A DNA stretch of 64,000 nt from QHXW01 sp963768075 (GCA_963768075.1 CAVYHD010000040.1:62001-126000), one strand, 5' to 3'; numbered from the stretch's first letter, positions 37,747 through 46,818 are shown. Numbers and translations: made by a program. The notes: generated by a model not told the origin, from the letters alone.

Positions 37747-38913
37747 TCAGATGCCTCGTAATGCCGTGAGGATCTCCTTGCGCGACGCCGATGCGGCCGG
37801 AAACAATCCGCCCAGCGCTCCCAGCAACATGGCAAAAGTGACACCCAGGGCCATGATCTGCGGGGTCACGCGGAAGTTAAAGTCGATTTCACTGAAAGTA
37901 ACAAAGTTGCCGATGCCGGTGGTGAGGCCGTTGAGCGGCAGCACCAGAAGGCAGCCCACCAGACCGCCGAGCGCCGCCAGCAGGATGGACTCGACAATGA
38001 AACTGACCAGAATGCTGCCGCGCGAAAAGCCGAGGACGCGCAAAGTGCCGATTTCCTGCGCGCGGCGCGCGACTGCGGCGTACATGGTGTTCATGGCGGC
38101 GAAGCTGGAGCCGACGCCCATGATAATGGATACGAAGAGTCCCAGCGATTCGATCACGATTCCCGAGCTGGTCTGCGCCTGATAATAAGCCTCTTCAGAA
38201 AGGGCGCCCAGGTTGAGCTTGGGATCGTTCCCGATGTCGTTGATCAGGGCCTGGGCCGCCACCAGATCCGTCGCGCGAACGAGGATCGAGCTGAGGGCAT
38301 CCGCGCGCTGGAAGTCGGAGCTCACCTGATTCAGATCGCCGAAGATTTCGCTGTTCGTGGTGCCTCTTCCCACGGACATTATGCCGACCACGTCCCAATC
38401 GCCGCGTCCGAAATGCAGGCGCTGGCCAACGCGGGCGGCTGGAAAGCGCTTCTCGATGGACTCGCCCACTACCACTTCGCGCTTGCCGGGGTCGAACCAC
38501 CGTCCGGACACCAGCTTCAGATTATCGCGCAATCCGATACCAGTGCGTGTGATTCCGCGCAGGGTCACGTTGGTGCCATCCGGCGCATCCACGCTGGCGA
38601 GATTAATCACCGAAACCATCTCGAGCGACGCGAGTGGCTGCCCCGAAGCCGTTGACGCGATGCCCCGTTTGAACTTGACGTCCTGAAAATTGGCCCGCGT
38701 GACGCCGCTGCTCAGCTCGGCGTTAGTCCCTTTACGCATGACGAGAACGTTTAAGGGATTCCCGGAGGCCTGGAGCGAGGATCGCAGTCCCCCCACCAGG
38801 GCAAGAATTGCAAGCAGCACGGCCACAGTTAGTCCGATGCCGAGTGCGGTCATCATGGTCGTAGTCTTCCGGACCACCAGGTTGCGCAGATTGTAGGTTA
38901 GCGGTATGGCCAT
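37747..38913 (-). CDS. ABC transporter permease (MacB/FtsX-like)
   Basis: A 388-residue permease with the MacB topology: one helix at the N-terminus (about residues 18-42, MMTALGIGLTVAVLLAILALVGGL), a large periplasmic domain (about 45-260), and three helices grouped at the C-terminus (about 265-375) containing VLGFSRGSILVSFIVESILLAALGG. Unlike MacB it has no fused ATPase; the separate ATPase follows in the operon. It is one of two permeases here, so the transporter may be a heterodimer. Confidence 0.9.
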   Translation of the reverse strand: MAIPLTYNLRNLVVRKTTTMMTALGIGLTVAVLLAILALVGGLRSSLQASGNPLNVLVMRKGTNAELSSGVTRANFQDVKFKRGIASTASGQPLASLEMVSVINLASVDAPDGTNVTLRGITRTGIGLRDNLKLVSGRWFDPGKREVVVGESIEKRFPAARVGQRLHFGRGDWDVVGIMSVGRGTTNSEIFGDLNQVSSDFQRADALSSILVRATDLVAAQALINDIGNDPKLNLGALSEEAYYQAQTSSGIVIESLGLFVSIIMGVGSSFAAMNTMYAAVARRAQEIGTLRVLGFSRGSILVSFIVESILLAALGGLVGCLLVLPLNGLTTGIGNFVTFSEIDFNFRVTPQIMALGVTFAMLLGALGGLFPAASASRKEILTALRGI

Positions 38914-38919
38914 GGGTGG

Positions 38920-40080
38920 TTACTCGGTGCTGCGAAGGGCTTCCACAATGGGCACGCGCGAAGCGTTCCAGGCGGGAATGAACGCGGCGATCAGACCGAT
39001 GCCAGCGGCGACCACCAGACACGTCAAAGCCACCGGCGGCTGGATAGACAGGCGCTTGAGATCATCCATAAACGCGGGCCCGGTCCGGACAACGCCGCAC
39101 AATCCGGAGGCCAGAAGCACGCCCAACGCCCCGCCGACCGTGGAAATGGTTACCGCCTCGCCCAGGATGAGCGAAAGAATAGTACCGCGCGTGAATCCAA
39201 GGGTTTTGAGAACGCCGACCTCGCGTACGCGCTCCCGCACAGACATGGCGATCGTGTTAGCCGATACCAGAAGAATCGTGAAAGTCACCGCGGCGCAGAT
39301 GCTGATCAGGATCATCTTCACGTTGCCCAGAAAAGCGACAAAGCTGAGCTGGAACGCCCGCTCGGACTCGGTCTTGGTCTGCGCCGGCGAGTTTTGAAAC
39401 GTATCGTCAATCGCTTTGGCGATGCGCGGCACTGCTTCCACGCTATCCGCCAGCACGTAAAAGGTCCCAATCTCGCCCCACTTGCCGGCGCCCAGGGCCT
39501 GATCCAGATACTCCACGTTGAAGTAGAGGTTCTCGTTATCCTCGGGAGCATCGTATATGGCGCGCACGATGAATTCGAGATTTACGGGAAAGATGTCACC
39601 CTGAACAAAGATGTGATCCCCCAGATGGAAGTTTTGCTTCTCGGCGAGCGGACGCCCGATCATGCAGGCGGTCCGCTCCTGGAGAAATGCCTTCTTCTGA
39701 TCCTCAGGCACCTTCATCTCCGTACGGATCGCCAGGATTTTGTCGGGCTCGACGGCAAAGCGCGCGAAAAAGTTCTTGGGATCCCGGGCATCTTTATAGA
39801 CGCCCCCGAACCACTGCGAAATCCCGACTTCGCGGACGCCCGGAATGGGGCGGATCTTTTCGCGGTAGTACCTGGGCATGGGCACGGTGAGGGAAATGCG
39901 GTTGCGCACTACCAGCCGAAGCGCTTGCGACGGAGGCGCATCGCTAAAATAGAACGCATAGTAGACAGCCATCATGACTCCCAGCAGCGCGAGCGACACA
40001 CTGATGCTCAAAATCGTGAGGGCAGTCCGCCTGCGGTTGCGCCAGGAGTTCTTTATCACAAACGGCAGATAACGGAACAT
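38920..40080 (-). CDS. ABC transporter permease (MacB/FtsX-like)
   Basis: A 386-residue paralogue of the next gene, with the same one-plus-three helix plan: N-terminal helix (about 20-42), periplasmic MacB_PCD-like domain, and C-terminal helices including VREVGVLKTLGFTRGTILSLILGEAV. First gene of the minus-strand operon; its ATG at 40080 is only 31 bases from the divergent tadA start, so both promoters overlap in a very small gap. 6 bases separate it from the second permease. Confidence 0.9.
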   Translation of the reverse strand: MFRYLPFVIKNSWRNRRRTALTILSISVSLALLGVMMAVYYAFYFSDAPPSQALRLVVRNRISLTVPMPRYYREKIRPIPGVREVGISQWFGGVYKDARDPKNFFARFAVEPDKILAIRTEMKVPEDQKKAFLQERTACMIGRPLAEKQNFHLGDHIFVQGDIFPVNLEFIVRAIYDAPEDNENLYFNVEYLDQALGAGKWGEIGTFYVLADSVEAVPRIAKAIDDTFQNSPAQTKTESERAFQLSFVAFLGNVKMILISICAAVTFTILLVSANTIAMSVRERVREVGVLKTLGFTRGTILSLILGEAVTISTVGGALGVLLASGLCGVVRTGPAFMDDLKRLSIQPPVALTCLVVAAGIGLIAAFIPAWNASRVPIVEALRSTE

Positions 40081-40111
40081 TTGGTTCTATATATTCTATG
40101 CTACGGATTCC

Positions 40112-40555
40112 ATGCACGATTTGTTCATGCGCGAAGCACTGGGCCTGGCACGCCAGGCCGCGGCGGCCGGTGAAGTGCCGGTAGGAGCCGTGGTGGTGGT
40201 TGCGGGGCAGATAATTGGGCGGGGCGCGAATGCGCCGATTTTGATGAAGGATCCGACGGCACATGCGGAAATGCTGGCGTTACGGCAGGCGGCGCAAGCC
40301 CTGGGGAACTACCGGTTGGAAGGAGCCACGATGTACGCCACGCTCGAGCCGTGCGTGATGTGTGCCGGGGCGCTTGTCGCGGCGCGTGTCAATACGCTGG
40401 TTTTCGGGGCGCGCGACTTACGGTTTGGAGGGGTGCGGAGCAAGTTCCGGGTTGCGGATTCCGAGATCCTGAATCATCGCGTGGAAGTGGTCGAAGGAGT
40501 GCTGGCGGCGGAATGCGTAGAGCTGCTCCAGCAGTTCTTTGCAGCGCGGCGGTGA
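40112..40555 (+). CDS. tadA: tRNA-specific adenosine deaminase TadA
   Basis: A 147-residue zinc deaminase converting A34 of tRNA-Arg(ACG) to inosine. The catalytic HAE (THAEMLALRQAA, His zinc ligand and proton-shuttling Glu) and the PCVMCAGA motif with two Cys ligands are intact. N-terminal MREALGLARQAAAAGEVPVGAVVV is typical. Essential in most bacteria. It reads away from the ABC permease operon and converges on the small CxxC gene. Start ATG at 40112. Confidence 0.95.
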   Translation: MHDLFMREALGLARQAAAAGEVPVGAVVVVAGQIIGRGANAPILMKDPTAHAEMLALRQAAQALGNYRLEGATMYATLEPCVMCAGALVAARVNTLVFGARDLRFGGVRSKFRVADSEILNHRVEVVEGVLAAECVELLQQFFAARR

Positions 40556-40567
40556 CCGGCCGAAGGC

Positions 40568-40792
40568 TTATTCCACAGTCACCTTGGTGCCCTTTGGCGG
40601 CTGCTGCGAGAGGCGTTCGATGCGCGCATCCAGCAGGCTGCGAATGCCTTTGAGCGCTTCGACCCGCGCATTGCGGAAGTGTTCGTGTGTCTGTTCGGGC
40701 CACACATGGTCCAGGAGAGCCGAGAGCTGTGGGGCGGCAACATTGCAGAAGAAGCAGCCAACTTGCGGCTGGGCGGTCGTTTTCTCGTCCAT
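40568..40792 (-). CDS. Small conserved-looking protein with a CxxC motif, linked to ArsA
   Basis: A 74-residue cytoplasmic protein with no domain I recognise. Near the N-terminus it carries GCFFCNVAAP, a CxxC that could bind metal or form a disulfide. The middle is a helix pair (HEHFRNARVEALKGIRSLLDARIERL) and the tail is basic. Its ATG is 1 base after the end of the ArsA-like gene on the same strand, so the two are almost certainly cotranscribed. It ends 12 bases from convergent tadA. A helper or sensor for the ATPase is a reasonable guess but is inference only. Confidence 0.7.
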   Translation of the reverse strand: MDEKTTAQPQVGCFFCNVAAPQLSALLDHVWPEQTHEHFRNARVEALKGIRSLLDARIERLSQQPPKGTKVTVE

Positions 40793-40793
40793 A

Positions 40794-41981
40794 TCAGCCT
40801 TCTTTCATTTCCACTATTAACATTTTATGCTCCAGCGTGGCCCTCGCGGGGGTTAGGGCGGCCATAGAGGTGGGCAAGCCGATGTGGCGTCGAAGCGTGC
40901 CGATCTCGACCACCAGCTCGTCGCCTTTCTTGAACAGCCCCACCTCACCCTTGGCGGCAAACGGCAGGCGCAGGCGGACCTCATAATGCGCGTTGCGTTT
41001 CACAAATGTGTACGGCGCTTCGGTGCGCGTGACGGCCGCGGGGTCTTCTTTCTCGCCATACAGCACGCGGGCCAGCTCCTCCAGCCGCTCACGGCCCAGC
41101 ACTTCGTGGGTGAACAGGGGAACGCGCTTGACCGCGACGGGATCGAAATACTCGTCGATCTCCTGCATGATTTTGGCCTGTGACGCCCGCCATTCCTCGA
41201 ACCAGGCGTCGGTGACGGTTTGCGGCAGAACGCGGTTGACGATGATGCCATCCACCGTCAGGCCGTGGAGCGAGAAATAGACAAACGCGCGCTGCGTCTC
41301 GCGGAGAACCATGTTCTCGGGATTGGTGACCAGCCGGACGCTCGTAACACTGGCGTCTTCGAGCAGCTCCGAGATCCCGTCCAGGCGCCCGAACAAACCC
41401 TGCACGTTGGCGAAGTACCTGTCGGTGGGTAGTTCGACAGGGGAAATGCGGTTGGCCACGGGGCGGACGGCCTTGAGCAGCCCGCGCTGAAACGGAAAAA
41501 CGTGCTTCATGTACCATTCGAGCGTGGTGGGCATGCTGACGAAGCGCATGGATTCAGCAGTGGGCGCGCAATCAAGCACAATGACGTCGTAGCGCTGCTC
41601 GCGGCGGAACTGGTTGACGTACATCATGGCGCTCAGCTCCTCCATGCCCGGAAGAATGGCCAGTTCCTCGGCCTCCACGTCGCTGATGCCGGTAGTGCGC
41701 AGAACGGAGATCACGTAGGTTGAGATCTCACGCCAGTGACGTTTGATCTCTTTCTGGATGTTGACTTCGTGGATGGCAAGCCGGTCGTCGATGTGGTAGG
41801 GGTCGTTGGTCTTGCCCCCGAACAGCTCGACTTCGAGATCGAAAGCATCCGCCAGGGAATGCGCCGGGTCAACGCTCATCACGAGCGTGCGGTAACCGAG
41901 ACGGGATAACTGCAGGCCGGTGGCGGCAGCGACACTCGTCTTCCCGACGCCTCCTTTGCCGCTGAAGAGCAGGATGCGCAT
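40794..41981 (-). CDS. ArsA/Get3-family ATPase with C-terminal HSP20-like domain
   Basis: About 395 residues. The deviant Walker A FSGKGGVGKT (residues 5-14), the switch DPAHS, and VIVLDCAPTAESMRF mark the ArsA/Get3 family. The A-loop region lies near VTNPENMVLRE. The last 80 residues, starting at YTFVKRNAHYEVRLRLPF, form an ArsA_HSP20-type beta sandwich. Single ATPase half, so it would work as a homodimer. No arsB or arsR is nearby, so arsenite export is unlikely; tail-anchored-protein or chaperone-like roles are alternatives. ATG 41981 is chosen because MRILLFSGKGG starts right at the fold; the AAGGA site abuts the codon. Confidence 0.85.
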   Translation of the reverse strand: MRILLFSGKGGVGKTSVAAATGLQLSRLGYRTLVMSVDPAHSLADAFDLEVELFGGKTNDPYHIDDRLAIHEVNIQKEIKRHWREISTYVISVLRTTGISDVEAEELAILPGMEELSAMMYVNQFRREQRYDVIVLDCAPTAESMRFVSMPTTLEWYMKHVFPFQRGLLKAVRPVANRISPVELPTDRYFANVQGLFGRLDGISELLEDASVTSVRLVTNPENMVLRETQRAFVYFSLHGLTVDGIIVNRVLPQTVTDAWFEEWRASQAKIMQEIDEYFDPVAVKRVPLFTHEVLGRERLEELARVLYGEKEDPAAVTRTEAPYTFVKRNAHYEVRLRLPFAAKGEVGLFKKGDELVVEIGTLRRHIGLPTSMAALTPARATLEHKMLIVEMKEG

Positions 41982-42009
41982 TCCTTCATTGTACGGGCAC
42001 TCGCGCCGG

Positions 42010-44081
42010 CTACTGCCCTGCTCCGTACATGGCGGCATAGCCAAGTTGCTGCTTCGCGTAGTCGCGCGGGTAGGAGATCTCCACGCGCGCCACGCCGCCA
42101 TCCGCCCCAGTCTTCGTGGTGAGTGCGGGATTGATGCCGGTCCAAAAGGTCGGCAGATCGAGCTTCTTGTAGCGTGCTACAACCTGATCGCGCAGAGCGG
42201 TATCGATGTGCACCCCGTACTGGTCCACAAGCGCTTTGATTGCTGCGTAGTCGCCTTCGGCTTTGATGCGCATCAACTCAGCCAGCAGCATGCCCACACC
42301 CTGGTGCATCTTGTCGTAATCGCGCACCGTGATGTACGCCTTGCCGTCGCGCTCCACGCGCGCAATGGCGCCCGTTTTGTCGATGATGTAGTTCACGATG
42401 AGCTGGCGATCGCGATCGTGATCCTCCTCGATGGTGTCGCCCTTGAGTACTTTGCGAAGCTGCGTGAGCGCCACGCGCGCCGCCGCATCGTACATCGCTT
42501 TGCCTACTTCGGGGCTCGAAACCAGAGCCAGCTCCTGCAACTTCGGATCGAAAATATTCCACAGAGCCATCAGGTCGGCGCGCGCTTCTTCCAGCGTTGA
42601 GAAATACTCCTTCAAGTAGAAAGCCGCATCGTGCGTCAATCTGGGGTTGAGCTTGCCTGAGCCGTGGCCGATGATTTCGTGTAGCGCGGTCATCATGTCT
42701 TCAGCTTCGTCGCCGTATTTCTTTCCGCGAGCCACCTCTTCGGGCGAATAGGCGAATTCCTCGAGCGAAGTAGTGCCTGTCGCATGCGAGAACGCGCGCG
42801 TCGTACCAGTGAACAGAAAACTCTTCGAACCGTACTTCTCGTGAACCTCGTTCTCATTCGGCAAATTGTCGCCGATCGTCGTGACGTGGAAATCGCCGGT
42901 CTCGATGAGCGCCTCAACCGCCTTCGCGGTGGGTGGCTTGACGCCCTGCTTCCTGTATTTTGGATCCCAAGGCGCGCGGTCTTCGAAATACTGCGCATTG
43001 TTGGCGACTTTGAGCATCAAAGCGTTCACCCGCTGATCTGTAACGCTGACAAACATCTGCGATGTGCCCTTGGCGCCGCGCGCGTCGCGGTAGATTTCGA
43101 TGAATCCGCTGGCGAAATCGACATTGGCGTCATTCTGTACCCAGCTCGCGCCGAAACGCAGCCAGTCTGCAAAGTCGCCCGATTGATAAAAGCGAATCAG
43201 ATCGTCGATCACCGTTTCCTGGCCCGGCTCGGCGAACCCACGCGCCTTCTGCAAATTCTCGATCACCTTCCCCAGGAAACGCGCGTACAATCCGGCGGAA
43301 TCCGTCCGTCGGGCGTCCCGGCGCGATAGACTTCCTCCACCAGTTTGCCGGCCTTCGTTTTCACGAGCTGCGAATCGAGCGGATAGTGTTCTGAAAAACC
43401 TTTCAAATCGAGCAGACGGACCCCCGAATAGAAATTGTTCGAGCTGGCTTGCAGCATGTCGAGGCCGGCGGGCGGGTTCTTAGTCGTTATGGTCGGCTCG
43501 AAATTGGGGTCGAAGAGCGCGGGTTTGAGATCGTTGATTTCGGCCGTGAAGTCGGCCTCGGTCGCGATCGGATGGCCCGTGCCGTAGGGATCGCCGATAT
43601 GCAGACCGTTGTGAATAGCTTCGGTGCCGGCCGCTTGTAGCTCTTCGAACGTGAACTCCGGCAGAAATTTCTGCGCCGTGGTTTCGTTGTGGTTCCCCTT
43701 GTTCCCCCAGAACAGCTTGGCGAATGCGGCGATCTTGGCGTGCACCTCGGGCTGAATGCCTTGCGGGTGAGCAACCAGCGCTTCAAGCAGGCGCTTCTCG
43801 CGAAGACCGTAGCGCGAGAGCTGATCGTAAATGATGGGATCGATGGCGATCGACGCCTGGCTCAGCCAATAGGCCAGCGTCTGCTCCCGCGGCGTCAGCT
43901 TGTTGAAGCTGTCAGCTTCGAGCTGCAGGAAGCCAGTGTTGCCGACGCGCTCGACTAATGTGCTGCCAGCGGAAGAACTGGCACGCTCCGCCTCCGCCGG
44001 AGGATTCTTAGTCCCGCAGCCGGCCAGAAACACAGCCACGGAGAGACCTGCGATGCCGAAGTGAAAGCGCCCGGATTTCAA
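42010..44081 (-). CDS. Lipoprotein M49 dipeptidyl-peptidase III-like zinc peptidase, frameshifted
   Basis: Two frames, 43263-44081 (N-terminal) and 42010-43290 (C-terminal), form one protein of about 690 residues. A missing G in a GGG near 43,292 explains the break (PPGLYARF becomes PPDCTRV). The N-terminus is a lipoprotein signal (VAVFLAGC, lipobox Cys). The C-terminal half carries the M49 HEXXGH motif (LHEIIGHGSG) and the downstream EEARAD with the third zinc ligand. It cleaves dipeptides from peptides; the lipobox puts it outside the inner membrane. TTG start at 44081 is chosen because a perfect AGGAGG lies 5 bases upstream. Reads away from the cytochrome gene. Confidence 0.83.
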
Positions 44082-44096
44082 TGGAACCTCCTAGCG

Positions 44097-44126
44097 ATGA
44101 CGTACCACACCCGAAGATTGTAGAAT
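44097..44126 (+). promoter_or_regulatory. Candidate promoter of the cytochrome c gene
   Basis: ATGACG (44097-44102) and TAGAAT (44121-44126) are separated by 18 bases. An AGGAGAG ribosome site follows at 44142, 9 bases or less from the ATG. The -10 TAGAAT recurs before rimP, which supports this form as a local promoter style. Confidence 0.45.
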
Positions 44127-44150
44127 ATCGGATTACTACTCAGGAGAGAT

Positions 44151-44477
44151 ATGAACCGATCCATACTTATTACCAGTTTCTTAGCGGTGGCTTTGGGCTC
44201 GCTGCCGGCGCTCGCTGCTGATAAGGGCGACCCGGAAAAGGGCAAGGAGACATTTCAGCAATGTAGCGTTTGCCATAATGCCGACAGCACTGAAAAGAAG
44301 ATGGGCCCTGGACTGAAGGGCCTGTTCAGCCGCGACAAGATGAACAACGGCAAGAAGCCCACCGAAGCCAACGTGCGCGCCAAAGTGGATGAAGGCGGAA
44401 ACGGCATGCCGGCATACAAGGAAATGTTGTCCGACGATGAGAAGGACGATCTCATCGCCTACCTGAAGACTCTGTAA
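44151..44477 (+). CDS. Small exported class I cytochrome c
   Basis: A 108-residue single-haem cytochrome. A cleavable signal peptide (residues 1-22, ending LPALA) is followed by the haem motif C-S-V-C-H at about 37-41 and a distal Met in GNGMPAYKEML. The mature part is about 85 residues, compact and Lys-rich, resembling cytochrome c-550/c2-like carriers. It would shuttle electrons in the periplasm; partners are not in the window. Strong ribosome site AGGAGAG. Its end lies 5 bases from the convergent SDR gene. Confidence 0.93.
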   Translation: MNRSILITSFLAVALGSLPALAADKGDPEKGKETFQQCSVCHNADSTEKKMGPGLKGLFSRDKMNNGKKPTEANVRAKVDEGGNGMPAYKEMLSDDEKDDLIAYLKTL

Positions 44478-44482
44478 CGCCG

Positions 44483-45259
44483 CTAGATGCCCTTGGCGAG
44501 AAACCCGCCGTCCACTGCGATGGTCTCTCCGGTGACGAACGATGCGGCGTCCGAAGCCAGGAAAATCGCGGCGCCTACCAGTTCCTCGACCTGACCCACC
44601 CGGCCCATGGGAGTTCGCGCGCCGATCGCGGCGGAGCGATCGGGTAGATCCAATACCTTGGAATTCAGCGGGGTCCGGAATACTCCCGGCGCAATAGCAT
44701 TCACGCGCACGCCGTGCTTGGCCCACTCGCACCCGAGGGAACGCGTCAGCAGCAGAACGCCCGCTTTGCTCGCCGCATAAGACGCCACCTCGCCAAAACT
44801 GACAAAGCTGGTCATCGAACACGTATTGATGATCGCCCCGCTGCCTTGCTTGATCATCTGGCGTCCGAAAATCTGGTTCGCCCGAAACGTGCCGTTCAGG
44901 TTGATATCGATGATGCGGTCCCAGTCTTCATCGGACACATCGACAGTCGGCATCTTCTTCAGCGTGCCGGATGTAACCATCAGGACGTCGACCTGCCCGA
45001 ATGCCAGCACCACTTCATCGCACAGATTCTGCAGGCTGGCCCGGTCCTGGACATCGCTCGGAAGGCGCAACGTCTTCGAGCCCAGAGACTCGAGTTCGTC
45101 CGCTTGTGCGCCGACCCGATCCCGATCCCGGCTGCTGGCGATGGTCGTGGCGCCCGCCCGGGCAAATCCGCGCGCGATGGCCTGGCCGATGCCGCTGGTA
45201 CCGCCAAGCACCACCGCTATTTTGTTCTTCAGGGAAAATTTCTCTTCGAGGAATGTCAT
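44483..45259 (-). CDS. Short-chain dehydrogenase/reductase (SDR family)
   Basis: About 258 residues, classical SDR: cofactor motif GGTSGIGQAIA near the N-terminus, the Asn of INLNGTF, and the catalytic Ser in NTCSMTS with Tyr/Lys in SYAASKAG. The C-terminus has FVTGETIAVDGGF. Most like the gluconate 5-dehydrogenase/3-oxoacyl reductase-type enzymes, but substrate is not assignable. ATG at 45259 (MTFLEEKFSL) is preferred because the SDR fold begins at once; the frame stays open 9 codons upstream. It is divergent from the GntR-type regulator, which may control it. Confidence 0.88.
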   Translation of the reverse strand: MTFLEEKFSLKNKIAVVLGGTSGIGQAIARGFARAGATTIASSRDRDRVGAQADELESLGSKTLRLPSDVQDRASLQNLCDEVVLAFGQVDVLMVTSGTLKKMPTVDVSDEDWDRIIDINLNGTFRANQIFGRQMIKQGSGAIINTCSMTSFVSFGEVASYAASKAGVLLLTRSLGCEWAKHGVRVNAIAPGVFRTPLNSKVLDLPDRSAAIGARTPMGRVGQVEELVGAAIFLASDAASFVTGETIAVDGGFLAKGI

Positions 45260-45339
45260 GAGATCAAAGGTGCATGATATCAGCATCTCGCGTTCCTCAG
45301 GTACAATCGGGGCAACATGCAGGAGGCCGTTCGCCGCCG

Positions 45340-46245
45340 ATGATCCGGCTGTGGCTCTCGCGTCACAAATCGATTCCTCTCAGGGAACAACTGGGCGCAC
45401 AGTTGCTTTTCGGCATCCTCAGCCGGAGGATCGCGCCGGGCGAGAAATTACCAAGTGTCCGGGAACTCGCGCGCCGTCTTAAGGTACATCCGAACACCGT
45501 CAGCACCGCCTATCGTGATCTCGCCGCTCGCGGCTGGGTCAGGCAGCGCCGCGGGAGCGGAGTGTATGTGCGTGATCTGAAAATTCCCCAGCCCGCCGGG
45601 AGCATTGAAGCTTTCGTCCGTGCCTGGATCGAAGAAGGGCTGGCTCGCGGATTCGCGGTCGAGGCGCTCGAAGCGGCGGTGACGAAAGTGGCAGGCGCAC
45701 CGCGAACGCAAGGTCTGCGGAATCTTCTGGTCGTCCATCCGGACCGCGAGCTCGCCCAAATTCTGGCAGCCGAAATTGAAGAGGCCGTCGAGTGCCCCGT
45801 TGCCTCGGCCGGCTTTGACGACGCACCGAAAGAGCTGCCTGCCGACACCTGTGTGCTCGTCACCACGGCGTGCGAATCCCAGGCCGTTAACGAACTGCGC
45901 CCCGCGCACTATCGCGTGATCCGGCTGAAGTCCGTAGAAGACGAGATCATCGAGCAGCAGGCACCTACCTCTGGTTTACTGATCGCCGTGGTTTCCCGCT
46001 CCGAGTCGATCCTCGAGTGGTCCGCGAGACTGCTCTCGGCGCTGGGATTGCCAGGCACGGACATCCTGCAGCGAAACCCGGGCAACCCGGATTGGCGGGA
46101 GGGCCTCGGGGCATGCGACATCGTCGCCGCCGATATCCGAACTGCCTTGGAGCTGCCCAGGAAGATCAAACCCACCGTCTTCCGCATCGTTGCGGATGAC
46201 TTTTTAGCCGAAGCCCGCGACCTTGTGACACCTCAGAAACTGTAA
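45340..46245 (+). CDS. GntR-family transcriptional regulator with uncharacterised C-terminal domain
   Basis: About 301 residues. The N-terminal GntR winged helix (residues 5-75: RRIAPGEKLPSVRELARRLKVHPNTVSTAYRDLAARGW, wing RQRRGSGVYV) is clear. The remaining 220 residues match neither the UTRA, FCD nor MocR aminotransferase domains. They alternate short beta strands and helices (LLVVHPDRELAQILAAEIEE, SGLLIAVVSRSESIL) like a ligand-binding Rossmann-type lobe. ATG 45340 is 13 bases from an AGGAGG. It is divergently paired with the SDR gene, whose promoter it could regulate. Confidence 0.8.
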   Translation: MIRLWLSRHKSIPLREQLGAQLLFGILSRRIAPGEKLPSVRELARRLKVHPNTVSTAYRDLAARGWVRQRRGSGVYVRDLKIPQPAGSIEAFVRAWIEEGLARGFAVEALEAAVTKVAGAPRTQGLRNLLVVHPDRELAQILAAEIEEAVECPVASAGFDDAPKELPADTCVLVTTACESQAVNELRPAHYRVIRLKSVEDEIIEQQAPTSGLLIAVVSRSESILEWSARLLSALGLPGTDILQRNPGNPDWREGLGACDIVAADIRTALELPRKIKPTVFRIVADDFLAEARDLVTPQKL

Positions 46246-46302
46246 CAAGGAGCGATTTCTCAAGGCTGCCGATGCCCCACACTGCTGCCATGGAGGTTTC
46301 AC

Positions 46303-46785
46303 ATGGCGAGCAAATTGGTAAGTCGAGCAGTTACGGCAACGGTTTTGATGGCGGCGGGTTTGGGAACGGGAAGCGCTGAGCCGGTTGCAGTTCCCTGGAA
46401 CAAAGTCTGTGCAGTAGCGGGACGGCGTGAGTTGTCGATCACCACGCAAGGAGGTGAGACGGTGCAGGGCGTTTGCCTGGCGATCAACGTAGACGAGATG
46501 GCCCTAACCACCGAGGACCACCGAGTGGTCAAGATTGCCCGCTCGGCCCTGGCCCGGATCCGAGTACATCGCAGGTCCACGAATGGACATGAGCTGGCTG
46601 CTCTGGGAAGGGGAATGCACGAGGGCCTGCGAATCGGGTTCGGCTGGCTGTTCTCACCAGCCGCCGAATTGGGCATCGTGGTTGTGCCGGGCACGCTGGC
46701 TTGGGGAGCGATCGCGTTACCATTCTGCCTGGCGGGCGACCTGCACTACAGGATCTCGGGAACAGAAGAGATCAAGGTGCTGTGA
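46303..46785 (+). CDS. Hypothetical exported protein
   Basis: A 160-residue protein with a signal peptide (about residues 1-25) and a beta-rich segment ending VVKIARSALARIRVHRRS. One hydrophobic stretch near the C-terminus (LGIVVVPGTLAWGAIALPFCLAGDLHY) could be a membrane helix. No domain recognised; the 35-80 region (VCLAINVDEMALTTEDHRVVKIARS) resembles a small beta-barrel of the kind seen in LSM/SH3-like folds, which is a weak impression. GGAGG at 46292 precedes the ATG at good spacing. Confidence 0.65.
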   Translation: MASKLVSRAVTATVLMAAGLGTGSAEPVAVPWNKVCAVAGRRELSITTQGGETVQGVCLAINVDEMALTTEDHRVVKIARSALARIRVHRRSTNGHELAALGRGMHEGLRIGFGWLFSPAAELGIVVVPGTLAWGAIALPFCLAGDLHYRISGTEEIKVL

Positions 46786-46789
46786 GGTT

Positions 46790-46814
46790 GAGGGGACGGA
46801 GACCTCCGTCCCTC
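46790..46814. terminator. Inverted repeat between convergent genes
   Basis: GAGGGGACGGA (46790-46800) pairs with TCCGTCCCTC (46805-46814) around a GACC loop, with one bulged G. It sits in the 33-base gap between the two convergent stops, so it may terminate in both directions. No long T-run is present. Short GC-rich palindromes of this sort can also be dispersed repeats. Confidence 0.45.
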
Positions 46815-46818
46815 GCAG

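Noticed and set aside
37142..38182. A 346-codon plus-strand frame opposite the MacA-like adaptor and a permease
   Set aside because: Antisense to well-supported genes; low-complexity residues only.
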